In this document: one piece after another, positions 43,475-53,916 of the stretch
Position numbering within the stretch: position 1 is the stretch's first letter
How the letters are laid out: every line of letters begins with the position of its first letter
Assembly: GCA_900314495.1 (NCBI GenBank)
Contig: OMVJ01000010.1
Location: forward strand, 1-64,000
Source: an uncultured Olsenella sp.
GTDB taxonomy: Bacteria; Actinomycetota; Coriobacteriia; Coriobacteriales; Atopobiaceae
Length of the DNA stretch: 64,000 nt
Reading direction: 5' to 3'
The notes under the pieces: model-generated
Told to the model about the DNA's origin: nothing
Database searches by the model: none
What the model saw: the letters and a program-made list of their open reading frames with translations, nothing else
Program-made: the position numbers and the translations under genes

Positions 43475-44980
43475 CTATTGCGGCAGGGGCGGCTCTGGCG
43501 CACCCGGCACGCGGGCGTACGTCTCGGAGAGGTCGCGCAGGTACGCCTCCAGCCCCGGCGCCAACGCGCCCTCGCGCATGCGCCAGCACCAGTTGCCACC
43601 CACGGTGGCTGGCGTGTTCATGCGGGCCTCGTCTCCCAGGTCCAGCAGGTCCTGCATGGTGTAGATGCAGGTGTCGCTCACGCTGGCGGCAATGCCGCGG
43701 CAGAAGGCCTGGCTGGGCAGCTCGTCCGGCGCGCGGTGCAGGTAGCGGTCCGCCTGGGCGCGCTGGGCGTCCGTCGCCGCCTCCCACCAGCCCCGCAGGG
43801 TCTGGTTGTCGTGCGTGCCCACGTAGGCCACGGTGTTGGCTACGTAGCGGTGAGGCATGTAGTAGGACTCGTTGGCCCCGTCGAAGGCAAACTGCAGGAT
43901 CTTCATGCCCGGGAAGCCCGTGGCATCGCGCATGTCCAGCACCTCGGGCGTGAGGAAGCCCAGGTCCTCCGCAATGATGGGCAGATCCCCCAGCTGGCGG
44001 CGCAGCTCGTCAAAGAGGGCCATGCCCGGCCCCTTGGCCCAGTCTCCCGCGGCTGAAGTCGCCGAGCCGAAGGGCACATCCCAGAACGACTCGAACCCGC
44101 GGAAGTGGTCCAGACGCACCACGTCGTAGAGCGAGAGGGTCCAGCGCATGCGCTCCACCCACCAGGCGTAGCCGTCCTGGGCCATGGCCTCCCAGTCGTA
44201 GATGGGGTTGCCCCAGTACTGGCCCGTGGCGCTGAACTGGTCTGGTGGGGTGCCGGCGACGTCCGTGGGCGTACCGTCCGCATCCACCAGGAAGAGCTCC
44301 GGCTGTGCCCACATCTCAACCGAGTCGCGCGAGACGTAGATGGGCAGGTCCCCCACCACCAGCACGCCGCGCTCGTTTGCGTAGGCCTTGAGGTCGTTCC
44401 ACTGCTGGTAGAAGAGGTATTGCGTCATCTGGTGGTACAGGATGCGCTCCGGGTGCCGCCCGCACAGCTCCGCCGAGGCGGCCCCACGGCGGCGGTACTC
44501 CCGCGGCCACTCGTGGTAGGCGCGCAGGCCAAACTCCTCCTTCACGCACATGTACTCACAGTAGGGCTGAAGCCAGGAGGCGTTGCGCTCGCAGAAGGCC
44601 GCAAAGTCCTCTGGCGGGGCCGCTGCAAACCTCTCTACTGCCCGCTCCAGTGCAACCCGGCGCGCTCGGAAGATTGCGGCGTAATCCACCTGCTGGGGAT
44701 CGCTCCCCCAGTCCAGCCCCTCCAGGTCCTCGTCCTTCAGGAGGTCGTCCCACTGCAGCGCGTCCAGATCTATGAAGTAGGGGTTTCCCGCGTAGGCCGA
44801 GAAGGACTGGTAGGGGGAATCCCCATAGCTCGTGGTGGTGAGCGGGAGGACCTGCCAGTAGCGCTGCTCGGACCGGGCCAAGAAGTCGACGAAGTCGTAG
44901 GCGTCCTTGCCAAAGCACCCGATGCCATAGGGTCCCGGCAGCGCAGAGATCGGCATCAGGACACCGCTCGCTCGTTCCAT
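43475..44980 (-). CDS. malQ: 4-alpha-glucanotransferase (amylomaltase)
   Basis: 501 residues, GH77, standard length. Active-site residues: nucleophile Asp in VRLDHFRGFESFW, acid Glu in IIAEDLGFLTPEV, and Asp in YVGTHDNQTLRGWW. Disproportionates short maltodextrins to longer chains usable by phosphorylase, releasing glucose. Starts at 44980 with GGAG, 26 nt after the ATPase gene; glgP follows 85 nt later. This order (importer, malQ, glgP) is a classic maltodextrin unit. Confidence 0.96.
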   Translation of the reverse strand: MERASGVLMPISALPGPYGIGCFGKDAYDFVDFLARSEQRYWQVLPLTTTSYGDSPYQSFSAYAGNPYFIDLDALQWDDLLKDEDLEGLDWGSDPQQVDYAAIFRARRVALERAVERFAAAPPEDFAAFCERNASWLQPYCEYMCVKEEFGLRAYHEWPREYRRRGAASAELCGRHPERILYHQMTQYLFYQQWNDLKAYANERGVLVVGDLPIYVSRDSVEMWAQPELFLVDADGTPTDVAGTPPDQFSATGQYWGNPIYDWEAMAQDGYAWWVERMRWTLSLYDVVRLDHFRGFESFWDVPFGSATSAAGDWAKGPGMALFDELRRQLGDLPIIAEDLGFLTPEVLDMRDATGFPGMKILQFAFDGANESYYMPHRYVANTVAYVGTHDNQTLRGWWEAATDAQRAQADRYLHRAPDELPSQAFCRGIAASVSDTCIYTMQDLLDLGDEARMNTPATVGGNWCWRMREGALAPGLEAYLRDLSETYARVPGAPEPPLPQ

Positions 44981-45006
44981 GTCAGCTCCAATCCGCAAGA
45001 AGGCAG

Positions 45007-46212
<1,206 letters not shown>

Positions 46213-46279
46213 TGTGCTGCCCTTCCTCGGGTTTGGATTGGCCCTGCAGGGGCCAGGACGTTTCTTTTCTTATTGGGAT

Positions 46280-46311
46280 GGGCGCCCCAACTGGGGGATG
46301 CCGGGGCGCCC
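46280..46311 (-). other. Intercistronic hairpin between permease and ATPase genes
   Basis: GGGCGCCCC / GGGGCGCCC stem (46280-46288 with 46303-46311) in the 109-bp gap, 10 nt after the permease stop. There is no clear U-tract, so partial termination or mRNA end protection is likelier than a full stop, which would allow different levels of importer and downstream genes. Confidence 0.5.
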
Positions 46312-46321
46312 CGTTGGGCAC

Positions 46322-47161
46322 TTAGCCCTTGACGGCACCGGACACGACGCCGCTGATGATGTACTTCTGGCACACCAGGTAAACCACCACGATGGGGATG
46401 ATGACCATCATGATGCAAGCCATCATGGGGCCCAGCTCAACGTGGCCGAAGCCGCCGCGGAAGTACTGGATGAGGATGGGGATGGTCTTGTACTTGGTGC
46501 TGTCCAGCACGAGGTAGGGCAGGAGGTAGTCGTTCCAGACCCACATGGTCTCCAGAATGCCCACGCTGATGTAGGTGGGCTTCATGATGGGCAGAACCAC
46601 GTGGAAGAAGACCTGCAGGGGGCTGCATCCGTCAATCATGGCCGCCTCCTCGATCTCCGTGGGGATGGTCTTGACGAAGCCGGCGAACATGAAGACCGCC
46701 AGGCCCGCGCCGAAGCCCAGGTAAATGAAGCAGATATTGAACGGGGTGTTGAAGCCGAGCTTGTCTGCCAAGCCGGAGAGTGTGAACATGAGCATCTGGA
46801 AGGGTACGACCATGGAGAACACGAAGAGGAAGTACACCGCCTTGCAGAAGCGGTTGTTCACGCGCACCACGTACCAGGCGCACATGGAGCAGCACACCAG
46901 GATCAGCGCCACGGAGGTCACCGTGATGATGAGCGAGTTCATGAACGCCGCGGCGAAGCCCTGGCGCGTGAGTGCGTTGACGTAGTTGGCAAGGCCGTTA
47001 AAGTTCTGGGCACCAAGCAGCTCGAAGACGCTGGTGGTGTTGATGGAGCTCTCGGTCTTGAAGGAGTTCACCAGGATCATGAACATGGGGTAGATCCACG
47101 CCAAGCTCAGGATGGTGAAGACAATGGTGAGCACGCGGTTGGTTGACTTTTCCTTCTGCAT
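46322..47161 (-). CDS. Carbohydrate ABC transporter permease (MalG type)
   Basis: 279 residues, six membrane helices. CUT1 inner-membrane subunit with the EAA loop TEIEEAAMIDGCSPLQVFFHVVLPIMKP, which contacts the ATPase. Start overlaps the last base of the MalF-type gene stop (ATG at 47161). With the MalF-type partner it forms the channel for maltodextrin-type sugars; specificity is set by the binding protein and inferred from malQ/glgP. Confidence 0.93.
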   Translation of the reverse strand: MQKEKSTNRVLTIVFTILSLAWIYPMFMILVNSFKTESSINTTSVFELLGAQNFNGLANYVNALTRQGFAAAFMNSLIITVTSVALILVCCSMCAWYVVRVNNRFCKAVYFLFVFSMVVPFQMLMFTLSGLADKLGFNTPFNICFIYLGFGAGLAVFMFAGFVKTIPTEIEEAAMIDGCSPLQVFFHVVLPIMKPTYISVGILETMWVWNDYLLPYLVLDSTKYKTIPILIQYFRGGFGHVELGPMMACIMMVIIPIVVVYLVCQKYIISGVVSGAVKG

Positions 47162-48015
47162 TACTGCTGCACCTCCTTGGACCTGGTGAACTTAAGCTGG
47201 ATGAGCGCGATGCAGACCACGAGGATGCAGAAGATCACAGCCTTGGCCTGGCCGATGCCCATCCACTTGGCGCCCACGCGCGAATAGAACGTGTTGTAGA
47301 TGTTGAGGGCCAGCATCTCGGACATGTGGTCGGGGTCACCGCCGGTGAGGGCCAGGTTCTGGTCGAAGAGCTTGAAGCCGTTGGTGAGCGAGAGGAAGAG
47401 GCAGATGGTGATGGTGCTCATGAGGTTGGGAATCTTCACCTTCCAGAGCGTCTGCCAGGCGTTGGCGCCATCCACCTTGGCCGCCTCCAGGTAGTCCGCG
47501 GGAATGGACTGCAGGCCAGCGATGTAGATGATCATCATGTAGCCAACCTGCTGCCAAAGAGTAAGGACGATCATGCCCCAGAAGCCGGCCGTGGTGTTGA
47601 GCGAGAGGAGCTGCGCCCCTACGCTGGAGAGCACGGCGTTGATGAGAATCTGCCAGATGTAGCCCAGCACGATCCCGCCAATGAGGTTGGGCATGAAGAA
47701 GACCGTGCGGAAGGTGTTGGTGCCGCGCAGGTGCTTGCGCGTGAGGGCCAGGGCTATGGCAAGCGCGATTACGTTGATGAGCACGGTGGAGAGGAACGCG
47801 AAGGCTGCGGTGAGCCAGAAGGCGTGGGCGAACTCGGGATCCTGGAAGGCCGCTGCGTAGTTGCTGAACCCTACGAACGTTGCCTTGTTGATGGTCTTGA
47901 ACTTGCAGAACGAGAGGTACGCACCCTGGAAGAACGGGATGATGAACCCGAACGTGAAGGAAAGGACCGTAGGCAGCACGAAGAGTGGCCACCACTTCCG
48001 AAGCACCTTCCCCAT
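47161..48015 (-). CDS. Carbohydrate ABC transporter permease (MalF type)
   Basis: 284 residues, six membrane helices with the EAA loop ADYLEAAKVDGANAWQTLWKVKIPNLMS. CUT1 partner of the MalG-type protein, whose ATG it overlaps. It lacks the extra N-terminal helices and large periplasmic loop of E. coli MalF, as usual in Gram-positive importers. It lies 79 bp after the binding-protein gene. Confidence 0.93.
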   Translation of the reverse strand: MGKVLRKWWPLFVLPTVLSFTFGFIIPFFQGAYLSFCKFKTINKATFVGFSNYAAAFQDPEFAHAFWLTAAFAFLSTVLINVIALAIALALTRKHLRGTNTFRTVFFMPNLIGGIVLGYIWQILINAVLSSVGAQLLSLNTTAGFWGMIVLTLWQQVGYMMIIYIAGLQSIPADYLEAAKVDGANAWQTLWKVKIPNLMSTITICLFLSLTNGFKLFDQNLALTGGDPDHMSEMLALNIYNTFYSRVGAKWMGIGQAKAVIFCILVVCIALIQLKFTRSKEVQQ

Positions 48016-48094
48016 ATGACACCCCTTCCCTTAGAAGGGGCGGAACGCCGGCGCGTCCCGCCCCACAATGACTGAAACCTGTGAAGTCCGCGCC

Positions 48095-49429
48095 TTACGC
48101 GTTGGCGGCCTTCTCGGTTGCCCAGTTGTCAACGAAGGCGGTCTTGACGTCGTCCCACGAGCCGCCAGCCGCATACTTGTTGAGGGCGTTGGCCAGGTCG
48201 TCGCGGTACTCCTGGTTGGGCTGCACGGAGAAGGCCCAGGCAACGGGCTTCTTGCCGGCGTCGATCATGCTGTTGGCAGCCTTGGTGATGGGGTTCGTAG
48301 ACTCCTTGGCACTCTTGAAGGGGCAGTTGAAGCCCATCTCGTCCGCCATGGCGGAGGTGCCCTCCTCGGAGGTCACCACCCACTTCAGGAAGTCCAGCGT
48401 TGCCTTCTGGTCCTCCTCGGAGGCGTCCACGTTGACGGCCCAGTAGTTCTCGGTGCCGGAGCAGGGGCCCTGGTTGGCCTGGTCGCCGGCACCGATGTAC
48501 AGGGGCAGCAGGCCAATGTTCTCGTCGCCAATGGACTTGATGTCCTCGTAGCCCCAGTCGCCGTTCTGGTAGAAGACTGCCTCTCCGTTCACGAACTCAG
48601 AGACCGCGTCATCGGCCGTCTTGGCGGAAAGCTCGGCCTTGTCGCAGGTGGAATCGGTGATGTAGAGGTCGAAGATGTCCTTGTAGTTGGGCAGGTAGGT
48701 GCCCTTGATGGAGTCGGGGTTGGTCTCGCCGTCCTCCTCGAACTCGAAGGCCAGCGGCATGTTGGCAAGGTGGTTGGTGAAGCGCCAGCTGGAGGAGGAG
48801 TCCAGGCCGGAGGAGACGAAGGCACCCTTGACGCCCAGTTCGTCCTTGCGGGCCTGGATGTCGTCCGCGACCTTCTTCAGGGACTCGAAGTCCGTGATGT
48901 CATCCTCGGAGTAGCCAGCCTTGGTCAGCAGGGACTTGTTGTAGACGATGCCGAAGTTCTCCTGCACGAAGCCCACGGCGTCGACCTGGTCGCCGTCCTT
49001 GAGCACCAGGTCGGGGTTGGAGAGCTCCTGGTAGACCTCGGAGTCAGAGAGGTCCAGGCAGTAGTCCTTCCAGTTCTCCAGGCCCACGTAGCCGCTGATC
49101 TGGAAGAGCGTGGGTGCGGAGCTCTTGGGCATCTCGGAGGTGAGCTTCTCCTCGTAGGTGCCGGAGGCGGCGGTGACAACCTGCACGTCCACGCCGGTCT
49201 GCTCGGTGTAGGTCTTGGCCAGCTTCTTCCAAGCCTCGTCAACCTCGGGCTTGAAGTTCAGGTAGTACACCTTGCCCGAACCCGCCGCTGCGCTGCTGGA
49301 GCTACCCGCGGCGCTCGAACCTGCTGCGTTGTTTGCACTTGTGTCTGCACAACCAGCCAGACCAAGGCCAAGAAGAGTGGTTGCACCAAAAGAGATGAAC
49401 TGACGCCTGCTCATGCCGCCGTTTGCCAT
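48095..49429 (-). CDS. Carbohydrate-binding lipoprotein of the ABC importer
   Basis: 444 residues, extracellular solute-binding protein family 1. N-terminus has a twin-arginine motif (SRRQFISFG) and a lipobox LAGC with Cys27, so it should be exported by Tat and anchored as a lipoprotein. A Ser/Ala-rich spacer precedes the binding fold (VYYLNFKPEVDEAWKKLAKTY). First gene of the importer-malQ-glgP operon; maltodextrins are the likely ligand from context. AAGGA lies 8 nt before the ATG at 49429. Confidence 0.92.
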   Translation of the reverse strand: MANGGMSRRQFISFGATTLLGLGLAGCADTSANNAAGSSAAGSSSSAAAGSGKVYYLNFKPEVDEAWKKLAKTYTEQTGVDVQVVTAASGTYEEKLTSEMPKSSAPTLFQISGYVGLENWKDYCLDLSDSEVYQELSNPDLVLKDGDQVDAVGFVQENFGIVYNKSLLTKAGYSEDDITDFESLKKVADDIQARKDELGVKGAFVSSGLDSSSSWRFTNHLANMPLAFEFEEDGETNPDSIKGTYLPNYKDIFDLYITDSTCDKAELSAKTADDAVSEFVNGEAVFYQNGDWGYEDIKSIGDENIGLLPLYIGAGDQANQGPCSGTENYWAVNVDASEEDQKATLDFLKWVVTSEEGTSAMADEMGFNCPFKSAKESTNPITKAANSMIDAGKKPVAWAFSVQPNQEYRDDLANALNKYAAGGSWDDVKTAFVDNWATEKAANA

Positions 49430-49564
49430 GATGTGTCCTTCCCTACCATTTACCTGCGTTTTTGTTGACCAAATGAGTCTTCCCCGCTCACCTGGCCAAG
49501 AGACCTTCCCTGTGGTTCTGGTCTCTTTCCTTAACGAGAAGATAAGCTCATTCTTTAGTTATTT

Positions 49565-49814
49565 GAACATCTTGTTCGCCAACGGTCGATACAATACGGT
49601 GGACGGCATGAGGGTCAATTATCAACGTTTACGCGGAATGTTGTTCAAATTCCGTCAATATTCTGGTGAACAGGTACTATGATAAGGCAGAATGCGTCAA
49701 CAGCACGCCTATATACAGGTGAACATCTACCCACGTATGATGGACGTTGTGCTGCTTAAACGTCCAAACAACTACCCACAGAATCCACTTCGCAGAAAGT
49801 CGTTCAAACGTTCA
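49565..49814. promoter_or_regulatory. Operator region between the importer operon and its GntR regulator
   Basis: AT-rich 440-bp divergent gap. A perfect palindrome GAACA-TCT-TGTTC lies at 49565-49577, overlapping likely promoter boxes of the importer operon. Further TGTTCA/TGAACA half-sites occur at 49642-49647, 49667-49672 and 49720-49725 (the last shares GAACATCT), and CGTTCA repeats at 49801-49814. The divergent GntR protein is the likely binder. Confidence 0.55.
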
Positions 49815-49869
49815 TAATGCTATGTGGATGGCGGCCGTGCGCAGGCAGGCGTATGTGGGGAGGCGCGAA

Positions 49870-50589
49870 TTGCCCAAGGCAATATATGAGGATATCTACC
49901 GGGACCTCAAAGGCAAGATTCAGGAGGGAACCTACTCGTACCAGGAGTTTCTCCCTACCGAAAACGAGCTGACCGTCTCTTACGGTTGTTCGCGCAACAC
50001 GCTGCGCCGCGCCATCTCCATGCTGGCGGATGACGCCTACGTTCAGCCCATGCACGGCCGTGGCGTCCGCGTCATCTGGCAGCGCGACCAGCGCGTGGCC
50101 CAGGGATCGCTGGACGGCGTGGAGTCCTTTGGCGAGTACGCCAAGCGCAACGACGCGCAGCCCACAACCTCCGTCAAGTCGTTCGAACAGGTGACGTGCG
50201 GCGCCGGCCTTGCCAGCCGTACCGGCTTTCCGGAAGGCTCGGAGCTCATCCGCGTCGTGCGCGTGCGTTCCCTCAACGGCGTGGCGCGCCAGGTGGACCA
50301 CGACTACTTCCTGGCCTCCGCGGTGCCCGGCCTCACGCCGGAGATTGCCTCCACGTCGGTGTACCGCTACCTGGAGGGCCAGCTCAACATGCGCATCCTC
50401 ACCAGCCGCCGCCGCATAACCGTGCAGCTGGCCACCGACGAGGACTGCAGCTACCTGAACCTGGGCCCCTACAACTGCGTGGCTGTCATAGAGAGCCAGT
50501 CGTACAACTCGGCGGGCATCATGTTCGAATACACGCAGGTGCGCCACCACCCCGAGGAGTTCAGCTACAACACGGTGTCGCGCCGCTAG
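49870..50589 (+). CDS. GntR/HutC-family regulator (TreR-like)
   Basis: 239 residues. Winged helix with IYEDIYRDLKGKI, LPTENELTVSYGCSRNTLRRAISML and MHGRGVRVIW, then a UTRA sensor domain. Length and layout resemble TreR-type repressors of alpha-glucoside operons. I start it at the TTG at 49870, preceded by GGGGAGG at 6 nt; upstream ATGs (49822) have no ribosome site and lengthen the N-terminus beyond the family norm. Divergent from the maltodextrin importer, with half-sites in between, so it likely controls that operon and perhaps the PTS gene on its other side. Confidence 0.87.
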   Translation: MPKAIYEDIYRDLKGKIQEGTYSYQEFLPTENELTVSYGCSRNTLRRAISMLADDAYVQPMHGRGVRVIWQRDQRVAQGSLDGVESFGEYAKRNDAQPTTSVKSFEQVTCGAGLASRTGFPEGSELIRVVRVRSLNGVARQVDHDYFLASAVPGLTPEIASTSVYRYLEGQLNMRILTSRRRITVQLATDEDCSYLNLGPYNCVAVIESQSYNSAGIMFEYTQVRHHPEEFSYNTVSRR

Positions 50590-50604
50590 CGGTCGCGCGC
50601 AACG

Positions 50605-51411
50605 TTAGATGAGCCCCAGCATGCGCATGCCCTGCGCAACGCCGTCCTCCCCCACGCTGCCACAAACGAACTTGGCGCGCCGCTTGGCCTCCTCGGACGC
50701 ATTGCCCATGGCCACTGGCACGTCCACCGCCTGGAAGAGCGCAAGGTCGTTCTCCGAGTCCCCAAAGCCGTACGTGGTCCCCACTTCGTCACCCAGGTAC
50801 CCCAGCACGGTCTGGACTCCCACCTGCTTGGTGTTCTGGGCCATGCCAACCTCACTGTTGAGGTCGTCCAGACGGCTCACCCCCAGGCGCTGAGCCAGCT
50901 CTGGCACGCAGAGGAGGCGTCCCACCACCGCATTGCTCACCACGAGCTTGTGAACGCGCCCGCCTTGCAGGGACTCGGCGGCATCCCGCATGCTTGCGTA
51001 CGTCCCACCGCGAGTTCCCTCGGGACCGCCACGCAACTCTCGCACGCCCCACGCGCTCTCCAGCAGGGCGCCCTCGTGCGCCGCGCGCAGAACCTCGTCC
51101 ACCCGCGCCAAGAGCTCGGCCGATATGCACACGTCCCGCAGGAGTACGCCACGCACCTCCACGTAGGCGCCCGAGAGACCCACGATTCCAGTCAGGGGCA
51201 GGTCGCGCAGGGTGGGGTGCACAGACACCGGGGAGCGGCCAGTGCAGAGGAGCGCATTTCCGCCAAGTTCAACGAACTGCGCTATTGCGTCCCTCACCAC
51301 TGGGGACGGGCGGGGTGAAAGCTCGCGCTCCTCCGCCGGCAACGAAGCCGTGGTCGTAGGGTCACGCCACGCCAGCGTGCCGTCAATGTCAAAGAAGACT
51401 GTTGCTTTCAT
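50605..51411 (-). CDS. HAD-superfamily (Cof-type) phosphatase coupled to the PTS gene
   Basis: 268 residues. Motif I FFDIDGTLAWRD, motif II LLCTGRSPVS, motif III/IV YGFGDSENDLALF: class IIB HAD. Its ATG overlaps the PTS EIICB stop (ATGA), so translation is coupled. In such a pair the phosphatase may remove the phosphate added during PTS uptake, freeing maltose or a related disaccharide for MalQ and GlgP; this is inference. It converges with the GntR gene, whose stop is 15 bp away. Confidence 0.85.
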   Translation of the reverse strand: MKATVFFDIDGTLAWRDPTTTASLPAEERELSPRPSPVVRDAIAQFVELGGNALLCTGRSPVSVHPTLRDLPLTGIVGLSGAYVEVRGVLLRDVCISAELLARVDEVLRAAHEGALLESAWGVRELRGGPEGTRGGTYASMRDAAESLQGGRVHKLVVSNAVVGRLLCVPELAQRLGVSRLDDLNSEVGMAQNTKQVGVQTVLGYLGDEVGTTYGFGDSENDLALFQAVDVPVAMGNASEEAKRRAKFVCGSVGEDGVAQGMRMLGLI

Positions 51412-53018
51412 CTCCATCCCTCCCCATTGACGCCGGCGTTGGCCTCCTGGGCGTCCAGCATCTCCTGCACGTGTCCGCAGACCTCGGTCACGCCCATGCC
51501 CACGATCACCTGCACGGCATTGCCGCCGAAGACGACTCCCCGCACGCCGGGAGAGGCCGCGAACTCCTCCTCACTCGCCACCAAGGAAGGGTCCACCACG
51601 CCCACGCGCAGGCGGGTCACGCAGCTCGTGGCGGCATCTATGTTGGCCGCGCCGCCCAGGAGTCGCACCAAGTTGGCAGCAAGCTCACGGCTGCTGGGGG
51701 CAGGCGTGGCGTAGTCCATGACCCTGCGGTAGTCCTCCTTGGAGCGCAGACGCACGTCGCCGGCCACGCCACGGCCCGGCGTCATGAAGTCAAAGCGCAG
51801 GATGAGCCACCTGAACACCAGGAAGTACACGACCATGTAGACGAGCCCTATTCCCAGCGCCACCAGGTAGGTGCCGCCGTGGGAGGCCCCCAGCGGAATG
51901 AAGTTGAAGGAGCTCATCTCTATGAGCCCGCCCGAGAACACGCCCACCACCCCCGCCAGGTTCATGGTGGCGGAGAGAAGGGCCGCCAGGACGGCGTGTA
52001 CCACGTACAACTGCGGAGCCACGAAGAGGAAGGTGAACTCTATGGGCTCCGTAACACCGCACAGCACCGCGGTAAGGGTGACGGGCACCAGCATGCCCAG
52101 AAGCCGCTTGCGATTCTCTGGCCGCGCCGTCACGTAAAACGCCGCCGCAATGCCTGGCACGCCGAAGAGCTTGGACCAGCCGGTGGCCGTGAGGGACGCC
52201 CAGGGTGCCAGGTCCTTGAGCGGACGCGTGGACGCCGCCAGGTCTGGCAGCGCGTTGGCCCAGGCGGCGTAGATGCCACCGTCCACGACGACGGAGTCGT
52301 AGTAGATGGGGGCATACAGCAGGTGGTGCAGGCCAAAGGGGATGAGCGTCCTCTCCAGGAACACGTAGATTCCCACGCCCAGGGTGCCCGCGCTCACGAT
52401 GGCCCCCTGCAGGAAGCGCATGCCCTCCTGCACGCGCGGCCACACCACGGCCACCACCCCGGCGAGAGGAACCATGGCAAGGAACGCGAGCATGTACACG
52501 AAGGTGGAGCCCGAGAAGACCCCCAGCCACTCCGGCAGGCGCGTGTCGAAGAAGCGGTCGTGCAGGGCCACCACGATGCCGGCCACCAGCAGCGCGCCAA
52601 TCATTCCCGTGTCCAGCGTCTTTATGCCGGCCAGGTTCGCCAGGCCAGACGCCTGCCCCACCTCCGCGGAGAAGTCCACTCCCAGCTGCGGGCCCCAGAA
52701 GCTGAGAATCTGGTTGAGGAAGTAGTTGAACGTGAGGTACGTGACGATGGACTCCATGCAGCAGCGGGCCTGCTGACGCTTGGCCAGGCCTATGGGCAAC
52801 GCCACCGCAAAAAGTATCGGCAGCTGATTGAAGACGGTCCACCCGCCTGCAAGCAGGACGTTCCACACGTCGGACCACACGGTGCCGTCAGCCGCAAGTG
52901 GGCCCATGAGGCTTTGGGTGGTGAAGAGGGTACCTAGGCCCACCACCACGGCGGCAAACGTGAACAGCATGACGGGGGCGAACATAGCCCCGCCAAAGCG
53001 CTGTATCCTCTGCATCAT
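51408..53018 (-). CDS. PTS glucoside-type EIICB component (maltose/alpha-glucoside class)
   Basis: 536 residues. EIIC (about 1-415) has ten or so membrane helices and GVTEPIEFTFLFVAPQLYVVHAVL, the GITEPIEF signature of the glucose superfamily. EIIB (about 455-530) has the phospho-cysteine in AATSCVTRLRV. EIIA is absent, as for MalX/AglA/GlvC-type transporters that borrow EIIA-Glc. It takes up and phosphorylates a sugar, likely an alpha-glucoside by class and context. The start at 53018 has GGGGGAG; the longer reading is not conserved. Followed by a coupled phosphatase gene. Confidence 0.92.
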   Translation of the reverse strand: MMQRIQRFGGAMFAPVMLFTFAAVVVGLGTLFTTQSLMGPLAADGTVWSDVWNVLLAGGWTVFNQLPILFAVALPIGLAKRQQARCCMESIVTYLTFNYFLNQILSFWGPQLGVDFSAEVGQASGLANLAGIKTLDTGMIGALLVAGIVVALHDRFFDTRLPEWLGVFSGSTFVYMLAFLAMVPLAGVVAVVWPRVQEGMRFLQGAIVSAGTLGVGIYVFLERTLIPFGLHHLLYAPIYYDSVVVDGGIYAAWANALPDLAASTRPLKDLAPWASLTATGWSKLFGVPGIAAAFYVTARPENRKRLLGMLVPVTLTAVLCGVTEPIEFTFLFVAPQLYVVHAVLAALLSATMNLAGVVGVFSGGLIEMSSFNFIPLGASHGGTYLVALGIGLVYMVVYFLVFRWLILRFDFMTPGRGVAGDVRLRSKEDYRRVMDYATPAPSSRELAANLVRLLGGAANIDAATSCVTRLRVGVVDPSLVASEEEFAASPGVRGVVFGGNAVQVIVGMGVTEVCGHVQEMLDAQEANAGVNGEGWR

Positions 53019-53211
53019 GATTGGTCTCCCCCTTGGGCCGCGCCTCGTGCGACCATTCGATGGCATCGCAAAATGGTAAATCTTGTTTAAACGAGTTGTC
53101 CTTGCAATGCGCATACTAACCCGCCGTCGGCGGTTGGTGCAACCGCAGGCGGCGGGCACAACGAAGACGGCTCACACCGTTGGCTTCGTGGGAGGAATCA
53201 CGAAACGGCCG

Positions 53212-53619
53212 TTAGAACTCGACGGTCCAGCCTTCCTTGTTCTTGGCAAGGGACGCGAGCGTAGCCTTGGCCTTGGTCATGTACAGCACCGCGGTGTTGT
53301 CGTCGTTCTCGTCGTACATCTTGCGCAGGCCGGGGTTGGCGTCCAGCATGGCCTTCTTGGCGGCAACGGAGTCGTCGTTCACCAGCGTGGTCTCAATGCG
53401 CAGCCAGTCCGCGCCAGAGCAGGCCTCTATCTCCACCTTGGGGTTGGCCATGATCTGCTTGAAGACGTCCTTCTTCTTGCCGGTCTGGATGTAGAGCCTG
53501 CCGTCGATAATCTCCGCAGTGCCAAAGGGGCGCACGCGCGGCTGGTCGCCCTCCAGCGTGGCCAGGTGGTAGATCTTTGCCTTCTTCAGGAAGTCGCGCA
53601 CGTCCTCCATGGTTGCCAT
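53212..53619 (-). CDS. Pyridoxamine 5'-phosphate oxidase-like flavin protein
   Basis: 135 residues, split-barrel FMN-binding fold (YHLATLEGDQPRVRPFGTAEIIDGRLYIQTGKKKDVFKQI, then IEACSGADWLRI). The small size fits stress-related or F420/FMN-dependent members rather than PdxH. Substrate unknown. ATG at 53619 with AGGGGC. It is divergent from the ZTP-riboswitch purine operon; the 193-bp gap downstream to the PTS gene shows nothing notable. Confidence 0.82.
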   Translation of the reverse strand: MATMEDVRDFLKKAKIYHLATLEGDQPRVRPFGTAEIIDGRLYIQTGKKKDVFKQIMANPKVEIEACSGADWLRIETTLVNDDSVAAKKAMLDANPGLRKMYDENDDNTAVLYMTKAKATLASLAKNKEGWTVEF

Positions 53620-53748
53620 GAGATGCCCCTTTCCTTGCGGTGAGCTTGCGGTCGAATTTACCTGCCACCCTACCACCCCAAAACATGGGGTAATCATGAC
53701 GCGAAACATCCGAATCGGCGAGCGCCCGCACCGTGCTAAAGTGCAAGG

Positions 53749-53864
53749 GAACGCGCTGTTACTGACGGATGAACCTGGTCACCAGGGTGGAGCAGCGTCG
53801 CAACCAAACAAAACCGCCGACCGTCTGGGCAAGCCGTTCTCGCATGAGGATGACTTGCCTTTTT
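53749..53864 (+). promoter_or_regulatory. ZTP (pfl) riboswitch with transcription terminator
   Basis: Aptamer about 53751-53835: P1 arms CGCTG/CAGCG (53753-53757 with 53793-53797), ACTGACGG and an internal CCTGG/CCAGG hairpin, and the conserved 3' block GCCGACCGTCTGGGCA (53816-53831), which matches the Fusobacterium ZTP aptamer I remember. The end of this block, GGCAAG (53828-53833), can pair with CTTGCC (53854-53859) ahead of TTTTT, so ZMP/ZTP binding would block the terminator and switch on the purine genes downstream. Confidence 0.9.
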
Positions 53865-53916
53865 GCGTCTTGCGCGCAGGGGCAGTCATTCCAAGCGGGG
53901 CGTCACAAGGGAAAGG

